A program made the translations under genes and the position numbers. From Luscinia megarhynchos (lineage: Eukaryota > Chordata > Aves > Passeriformes > Turdidae), in contig JAPFBE010000067.1 of assembly GCA_034336665.1 (NCBI GenBank), positions 1 to 64,000 of the forward strand: DNA of 64,000 nt, given 5' to 3'. Below the pieces are notes generated by a model. The model had not been told where the DNA came from. It ran no database searches and saw only the letters and a list, made by a program, of their open reading frames with translations. Positions 53,901-62,900 of the stretch are shown here, in pieces (positions within the stretch are counted from its first letter, which is position 1; every line of letters begins with the position of its first letter).

Positions 53901-56900
53901 TATTCTTGGATGTGTCTGGGCTGTGTCCATGGTGCAGAATTCCTAAAAACCCACCAGGATTTTGTGTCTTGGAAATGAGAGAATTCCTGAAAAACCCAAA
54001 TTTTCCTTGGGTTGTGTCGATGTTGCTGAAATCCTAAAACCCCCACTGGGATTTTCTGCCTTGGAAGTGAGAGAGAATTCCCAGAATATTCTTGGATTGT
54101 GTCTTGGAATGTTGATGGAAATCTCTAAACCCAACAGTTTTTGTGCCTTGGAAATGAGAGAACTCCTGAAAAACCCAAATTTCCTTGGGCTGTGTCCTTG
54201 GTGCAGAATTCCTAAAACCCGAATTTCCTGGTTGTGTCGATGTTGCTGAAATCCCTAAAACCCCCACTGGGGATTTTTGTGCCTTGAAGTGAGAGAGAAT
54301 TCCCAGAATATTCTTGGATTGTGTCTTGGAATGTTGATGGAATTCCCAAAACCCACCAGGATTTTGTGTCTTGGAACTGAGAGAATTCCTGAAAAACCCA
54401 AATTTCCTTGGATTGTGTCCTTGGTGCAGAATTCCTAAAAAAACCTGAATTTTCCTTGGAGTGTTGATGGTGCAGAATTCCTAAAAACCACCAGGGATTT
54501 TGTGCCTTGGAAATGAGAGAGAATTCCCAGAATGTTCCTGGCTTGTGTCTTGGAATGTTGATGGAATTCCTAAAATTCACCAGGTTTTCTGTGTCTTGGA
54601 AATGAGAGAATTCCTGAGAAACCTGAATATTCCTGGAGTGTGTCCTGGGTTGTGTCCATGGTGCAGAATTCCTAAAAAACCTGAATTTTCCTTGGAGTGT
54701 TGATGGTGCAGAATTCCTAAAAACCAGAATGTTCCCAGAGTGTGTCTTGCAATGTTCTCACCAGGATTTTCTTGTGCCTTGGAAATGAGAGAGAATTCCT
54801 AAAAACCCAAAATATTCTTGAAGTGTGTCCTGGGTTGTGTCCATGGTGCAGAATTCCTAAAAAACCCAAATTTTCCTTGGAGTGTTGATGGTGCAGAATT
54901 CCTAAAAACCACCAGGGATTTTGTGACTTGGAAGTGAGAGAGAATTCCCAAAATATTCTTGGAGTGTGTCTTGGAATGTTGATGGAATTCCTAAAGTTCA
55001 ACAGTTTTTTTGTGCCTTGGAAATGAGAGAATTCCTAAAAAACCCAAATTTCTTTGGGTCCAGTGAGATCCTAAAACCCAAATTTCCTGTCCTTGGTGCA
55101 AAATCCTAAAAACCCAAATTTCCTTGGGTTGTGTCCATGGTGCAGAATTCCTAAAAAACCCCAAATTTCCTTGGGCTGTGTCCTTGGTGCAGAATTCCTA
55201 AAAAAACCCAAATTTCCTTGGGCTGTGTCCTTGGTGCAGAATTCCTAAAAAACCCCAAATTTCCTTGGGCTGTGTCCTTGGTGCAGAATTCCTAAAATGC
55301 CTCCTGGAGGTGCCGGATCCGCGGCTTTTGGGGATTTTCCTCCCAGATTTTGGGTGATTTTTGGTGGTTTTGGTGTTTTTGGGCCCTGGGGGTGGATGTG
55401 CCGCGTCCCTCGCCGGCTCAGGTGGTGATTTTTGGCTTTTTTCGGGTGTTGTCTCCGGGATTTTGGGGCTCCTTGGGCCCCCCCCGTGTGTGTGAGGGGT
55501 GTGAGGAGGAGGAGGAGGAAGAGCCCAAACCCCCCCCAGCCCCACCCAAAATTTTGGGAAAGACCCAAAACCCCCCAATTTTTTTTTTTTAAAGATCCCC
55601 TGAATCCCTTTTTTTGGGAAGGATCCTTCCCTTTTTTTTGGGAGAGATTCTCCCCTTTTTTGGGGAAGAATCTCCCCATTTTTTGGGAAAGTTCCCCCCC
55701 CTTTTTTTTTTGGGATCCCTTTTTTTGGAAAATAATCTCTTTTTTTGGGGAAGTTCTCCCCTCCTTTTCTTTTTTTGGGATCCCACTTTTTTCTGGGAAA
55801 TGTTCCCCTTTTTTTGGGAAGGATCCTCCCCTTTCTTTCCTATTTTTTGGGAAGAATCCCTCAATTTTTGGAATCTCTTTTTTGGGAAAGGATCCTTTTT
55901 TTGGCAAAGTTCTCCCCTCCTTTTTTTTGGATCCCACTTTTTCCTGGAAAATATCCCCCTTTTTTGGGAAAGAACCCTCCCATTTTTTGGGGAAAAATCT
56001 CTTTTTTTTGGGAAGGATCCTCCCCTTTTTTTTCCTATTTTTAGGAAGGATCCTTCATTTTTTGGAATCCCTTTATTTTTGGGAAGGATCCTCCTTTCTT
56101 TTCCTATTTCTGAGAAGAACCCTCCCATATTTTGGGTTCCCCCCCCTTTTTTTGGGGGGGAAAGAATACCCCCTTTTTCTAGGAAAAATCTCCTTTTTTT
56201 GAGCAAGAATCCCTCATTTTTGGGGAAAAATCCTCCTTTTTTAGGAAGCAGCCCCCATTTTTTAGGATCCCCCATTTTTTGGGAAGCATCCCCCATTTTT
56301 TAGGAAGAATCCACTATCTTTAGGAAGAAGCCCCCATTTTTTGGGATCCCCCATTTTTTTGGAGAGGAAGGATCCCCCACTTCTTTTTAGGAAGGATCTC
56401 CCTTTTTTAGGAAGAATCCCCATTTTTTAGGAAAAATTCCCTTTTTTTGGGAAGGATCCCCCATTTTTTTTTTAGGAAAGCATCCCTTTTTTGTGGGGGG
56501 GGAAGAATCCCCCATTTTTTAGGAAGAATCCCATTTTTTTGGCTAGGATCCCCCATTTTTTGGAATCCCCCATTCTTTTTAGGAAAAAAATCCCCCTTTT
56601 TTAGGAAGGATCCCCCATTTTTTGGGATTCCCCATTTTTGACAAAAATCCCTCTTTTTTTTTAAATTAAAATCCCCATTTTGTTAGGAAAGACCCCCCCC
56701 CAGACCCCCAGGAAAGCTCCCTGAGCCCTGCCGGGGGCGTGGCCCCTCCCTCCCCCCACCTGGCGCAGGTGAGGCCCGGGGGGGGCGGGGCAGCGTTACC
56801 TGTCCCGCTCAGGTTGGGGTTGGTGTAGTCCCAGGTGTCCTGGTCGTTCTTGAACACGTTCAGCCGGCTGGGCTGGGGGAGGGGCGGCGGGGAGGGGCGT

Positions 56901-59900
56901 GGGCACCTGTCCAGGTGTGCCCAGGGACCCCCAGGTGTGTGCCCAGGTGTGCCCAGATAGCCCCCAGGTGTGCCCAGGGATCCCCAGGTGTGCCCAGGGA
57001 CCCCCAGGTGTGCCCAGGTGTATCCCCCAGGTGTGCCAGGTTCCCCAGGTGTGTTCCCATCCATCCCCAGGTATCCCCATCTGTCCCCAGGTATCCCTAT
57101 CCATCCCCAGGTGTGTCCCCAGGTGTCCCAGGTGTGTCCCCAGGTATCCCTATCCATCCCCAGGTGTGTCCCCAGGTGTCCCAGGTGTGTCCCCAGGTAT
57201 CCCTATCCATCCCCAGGTGCCCCCAGGTGTGTCCCCAGGTATCCCTATCCATCCCCAGGTGCCCCCAGGTGTGTCCCCAGGTGTGTCCCCAGGTGTCCCT
57301 ATCCATCCCTCAGGTGTGCCAGGTGTGTCCCCAGGTGTCCCTATCCATCCCCAGGTGCACCCAGGTGTGTCCCCAGGTGTGTCCCCAGGTGTCCCTATCC
57401 ATCCCCAGGTGTGTCCCCAGGTGTGTCCCCAGGTGTCCCCAGGTATCCCCAGGTGTACCAGGTGTGTCCCCAGGTGTGTCCCCAGGTGTGTCCTCAGGTG
57501 TCCCTTATCCATCCCCAGGTGCCCCCAGGTGTGTCCCCAGATATCCCCATCCATCCCCAGGTGTCCCCAGGTGTGTCCCCAGGTATCCCTATCCATCCCC
57601 AGGTGTCCCAGGTGTGTCCCCAGGTGTCCCCAGGTATCCCCAGGTGTGTCCCCAGGTGTGTCCCCAGGTATCCCTATCCATCCCCAGGTGTCCCAGGTGT
57701 GTCCCCAGGTGTCCCCAGGTATCCCCAGGTGTGTCCCCAGGTGTCCCCAGGTATCCCCAGGTGTGTCCCCAGGTGTGCCCCCAGGTGTGTCCCCCAGGTG
57801 TCCCCAGGTATCCCCAGGTGTGTCCCCAGGTATCCCTATCCATCCCCAGGTGTGTCCCCAGGTGTCCCAGGTGTGTCCCCAGGTGTCCCTATCCATCCCC
57901 AGGTGTCCCAGGTGTGTCCCCAGGTTCCCCCAGGTGTCCCAGGTGCCCCCAGGTGTGCCAGGTGCGCTCACCTTGGCGTACTCGATTTTCAGGGTGCAGC
58001 AGCCCGAGTAGATGTCGGCGCCGTTGAGCGAGGCCTTGGCGCGCTGCGCGCTCTGCACCGAGTCGAACGTGCCGGGGGGTCAAGGACAACCAGGGGCTCC
58101 AATTCCGGGAATTCCAGCCCAATTTCGGGAATTCCACCCCAATTTTGAGAATTCCACCCCCATTTCGGGAATCCCCACCCCAATTTTGGGAATTCCACCC
58201 CAATTTGGGGAATTCCACCCCAGTTTTGGGAATCCCCACCCCAATTTCGGGAATTCCACCCCAATTTCAGGAATTCCACCCCAATTTTGGCAATTCTCAC
58301 CCCAATTTTGGGAATTCCACCTGGATTCTGGGAATTTCGGGAATTCCACCCCAATTTCAGGAATTCCACCCCAATTTTGGCAATTCTCACCCCAATTTTG
58401 GGAATTCCACCTGGATTCTGGGAATTTCGGGAATTCCACTCCAATTTCAGGAATTCCACCCCAATTTTGGCAATTCTCACCACAATTTTTGGCAATTCTC
58501 ACCCCAATTTTTGGCAATTCCCACCCAAATTTTGGGAATTCCACCTGGATTTTAGGAATTTCGAGAATTCCACTCCAATTTCCAGAATTCCACCCCAATT
58601 TTGGCAATTCTCACCACAATTTTTGGAATCCCACTTGGGAATTTGGGAATTTGGGAATTCCATCCCAATTCAGAATTCCCCACCCTCAATTTTGGGGAAT
58701 CCCACCCCAACTTTGGGAATCCCCACCTGGATTTTGGGAATTTTGAGAATTCCCACCCCACTTTCGGGAATCCCCACCCCAATTTTCGGGAATCCCACCC
58801 CAATTTTTGGGAATTTCACCCCAATTTTCCACCTGGATTCTGGGAATTTCAGAATTCCCACCTGAGAATTCGGCAATTTCCAGAATTCCCACCCCAATTT
58901 TGGGAATTCCACCCCAACTTTGGGGAATTCCACCCCAATTTTGGGGAATTCCACCTGGATTCTGGGAATTTTGGGAGTTCCCAACTGGGATTTAGGGAAT
59001 TGTCACGCAAATTTTGGGAATCCCCCACGGATTCTGGAAATTTCAGGAGTTCCCACCAGAATTTCAAGAATTTTGGGAATTCCCACCTTGGGATTTCAGG
59101 AATTCCCACTACAGAATTTTGGGAATTCCCACCCCAAAATTTCAGGAATCCTGACCAGGAATTTTGGGAATCCCCACCTGAAATTTTGGCAATTTCTATC
59201 AGAACTTCAGCAATTCCCCCACCCAGAATTTCAGAAACTCCCACCTGGAATTTTGGGATTTCCCCCAGGAATTTTGGGCACTTCCAGGACCTCATACCCA
59301 GCTGGGGTCACCTGAGCTCTTGTTCCCAGGGGATTTTTGGGGCTCTGAGGTTTTGGGGACTCCCCCCCCAGGGAATTTGGGATTCCCAGATTTGGGGATT
59401 TGGGGATTTGGGATATTCCACCATGGCCTGCACGCCGTTCTTGCGGAAGATGACGATTCTCTGCACGGGCCCGCAGGGGTTGCAGATGGTGTAGAGCACG
59501 TCCTGTGGGGAGCAGGGGGTCAGGGCACCAAAGAAACCCCAAAAGGGGTCCCAAAAAACCAACCTGGGATCCTAAAAACCAACCTGGGATCCTAAAAATC
59601 AACCTGGAGCCCAAAAATCCAACCTGGGATCCTAAAAATCAACCTGGATCCCAAAAATCCAACTTGGGATCCTAAAAATCAACCTGGGAGCCCGAACATC
59701 AATCTGAGATCCTAAAAATAAACCTGAGACCCTAAAAATCAACCTGGGACCCAAAAAACTAACCTAGATGCTAAAAACCCAACCTGGATCCCAAAAACCC
59801 AACTTGGGATCCTAAAAATCAACCTGGGAGCACAAACACCCAACCTGGGATGCTAAAAATCAACCTGGATCCCAAAAAACTAACCTGGATCCTAAAAACC

Positions 59901-62900
59901 CAATTTGGGATCCTAAACCAGCCTGGAATCCTAAAAACAGAGCCCTGGATCCCAAAAATCCAACCTGGGATCCTAAAAATCAACCTGGGATCCCAAACAT
60001 CAATCTGGGATCCTAAAAATCAACCTGGGACTCCAAACACCCACCTAGGACCCAAAATTACAGCCCAAGACCCAGAACACTCACACAGGACCCCAAAAAC
60101 CAACCTGGGATCCTAAAAACCAACCTGAGACCCCAAAAATCAAGTTAGGATGCCCCAAACCTCCACCCACTGTGGTGATGGAGTAGATGGGGGTGAGGAT
60201 GGTGAAGAGCAGCACGGTGTGGTGACCCCAAACCCCAATAAACCCCAATAAACCCCAAGAAACTCCAATAAAATCCAAATAAAACCCCAATAAACCCCAA
60301 TAAACCCCAATAAAACCCCAATAAACCCCAATAAAACCCCAATAAAACCCCAGTCTCACTGTGGTGATGGAGTAGATGGGGTTGAGGATGGTGAAGAGCA
60401 GCACGGTGTGGTCACCCCAAACCCCAATAAACCCCAATAAATCCCAACAAAACCCCAATAAACCCCAATAAACCCCAATAAACTCCAATAAAATCAAATA
60501 AAACCCCAATAAACTCCAATAAAACCTCAGTAAAACCCCAATAAAACCCCAATAAAACCCCAGTCTCACTGTGGTGATGGAGTAGATGTGTGTGAGGATG
60601 GTGAAGAGCAGCACGGTGTGGTGACCCCAAACCCCAATAAATCCCAATAAGCCCCAATAAACCCCAATAAAATCCAATAAAACCCCAATAAATCCCAATA
60701 AATCCCAATAAAACCCCAATAAAACCCCAAACGCACCGTGGTGATGTAGTAGATGGGGTTGAGGATGGTGAAGAGCAGCACGGTGGTGGTGACCCCAAAC
60801 CCCAATAAACCCCAATAAAACCTCAGTAAAACCCCAATAAACCCCAATAAACCCCAATAAACCCCAATAAAACCCCAATAAAACCCCCAATAAAAACCCC
60901 CCAAACGCACTGCGTGGTGATGGAGTAGATGGGGGTTGAGGATGGTGAAGAGCAGCATGGTGTGGTGACCCCCAAACCCCAATAAATCCCAATAAAACCC
61001 CAACAAACCCCAATAAAACCCCAATAAAAGCCCCAGTAAACCCCCAGTCTCACCGTGGTGATGGAGTAGATGGGGTTGAGGATGGTGAAGAGCAGCATCG
61101 TGTGGTGACCCCAAACCCCAATAAATCCCAATAAAACCCCAACAAACCCCAATAAAACCCCAATAAAACCCCAATACCCCCCAGTCTCACCGTGGTGATG
61201 GAGTAGATGGGGTTGAGGATGGTGAAGAGCAGCACGGTGTGGTGACCCCAAACCCCAATAAACTCCAATAAACCCCAACAAACCCCAATAAAACCCCAAT
61301 AAAACCCCAATACCCCCCAGTCTCACCGTGGTGATGGAGTAGATGGGGTTGAGGATGGTGAAGAGCAGCACGTTGTTGACGCCCCGCGCGTCCTCGCTGT
61401 CCCCGGGCCGGGAGATCTTCTGGCTGGTGGAGTAGTTGACGAAGGCCGGGTGTCCCGCGAAGTAGATCTGGTTGTCGGCGGCGTAATTGACGGCGTTGCA
61501 GGCGCCCAGGATGTCCTCGAACTCCACCAGCGCCTGGCGCTTCTTGGGCATCACCACCACGTAGCTGGGGTAGGACAGGGACAGGGACATTGTCACCGTG
61601 GTGTCACCATGCCCTGGTGTCACCAATTCCTAGTGTCATCATCCCCTGGTGTCACCAACCCATGGTGTCACCAACCCCTGGTGTCACCACCACGTAGCTG
61701 GGACACAGGGGCATTGTCACTGGGGTGTCCCCATCTCATAATGTCACCATCCCCTGGTGTCACCACCACGTAGCTGGGACACAGGGACCTTGTCACCGTA
61801 GTGTCACCAGCCCCTGGTGTCACCAACCCCTGGTGTCACCAACCCTTGGTGTCACCATCTCATAATGTCACCGATTCCTGGTGTCACCATCACATAGCTG
61901 GGACACAGGAACATGGACATTGTCACTGGGGTGTCACCAACCCCTAATGTCACCATCCCCTGGTGTCACCATCTCATAATGTCACCAACCCTTGGTGTCA
62001 CCACCATGTAACTGGGATGGGGACAGGAACATTGTCACTGGGGTGTCACCAATCCCCAGTGTCACCACCACATTGGTAAGATAAGGGACAGGAAAGCACT
62101 GCCACCGTTGTCACAGTGCTCCCAGCACACTGTCCCTGCTGTCCCAACCCCAGTGTCCCCATCCCAGTGTCCCCAGTGTGTCCCCACTCTGGTGTCCCAA
62201 ATGTCCCCAGCATCCTCAGAGTGTCCCCAGCACACTGTCTCCAGTGTCCCCAGTGTGTCCCCAGAGTCCCCAAAGTGCCCCTTGTGTCCTCCACTCCAGT
62301 GTCCCCAATGTCCCCAGAATGTCCCCAGGTCCCCACAGTGTCCCCAGTACACTGTCCCCAATGTCTTCAGTGTCCTCAGTGTCCCCAATGTCCCCAGAAT
62401 GTCCCCAGGGTCCCCACAGTGCCCCCAATACACTGTCCCCAATGTCCCCAGTGTGTCCCCAGTGTCCCCAGAATGTCCCCGGGGTCCCCACAGTGCCCCC
62501 AGTACACTGTCCCCGGTGTCCCCAGAATGTCCCCAGCACACTGTCCCAGAATGTCCCTGGTGTCCCCACAGTGCCCCCAGTACACTGTCTCCAGTGTCCC
62601 CAGTGTGTCCCCAATGTCCCCAGCACACTGTCCCAGAATGTCCCTGGTGTCCCCACAGTGTCCCCAGTACACTGTCTCCAGTGTCCCCAGTGTCCTCAGT
62701 GTCCCCAAAATGTCCTCAGCACACTGTCCCCACAGTGTCCCCAGAATGTCCCCATTGTCCCCAATGTCCCCAGCGTCCCCAGAATGTCCCCAGCACACTG
62801 TCCCCAGTGTCCCCATAGTGCCCCCACTGTCCCCAGCACACTGTCCCCACTGTCCCCAGAGTGTCCCCCGGTGTCCCCACTGTCCCCAGCGTTCCCAGCA

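Noticed and set aside
56899..58148. Cys/Pro/Val-rich frames resembling a secreted repeat protein
   Set aside because: Plus-strand reading of the CCAGGTGTGTCCCC minisatellite inside HNRNPL intron 5.
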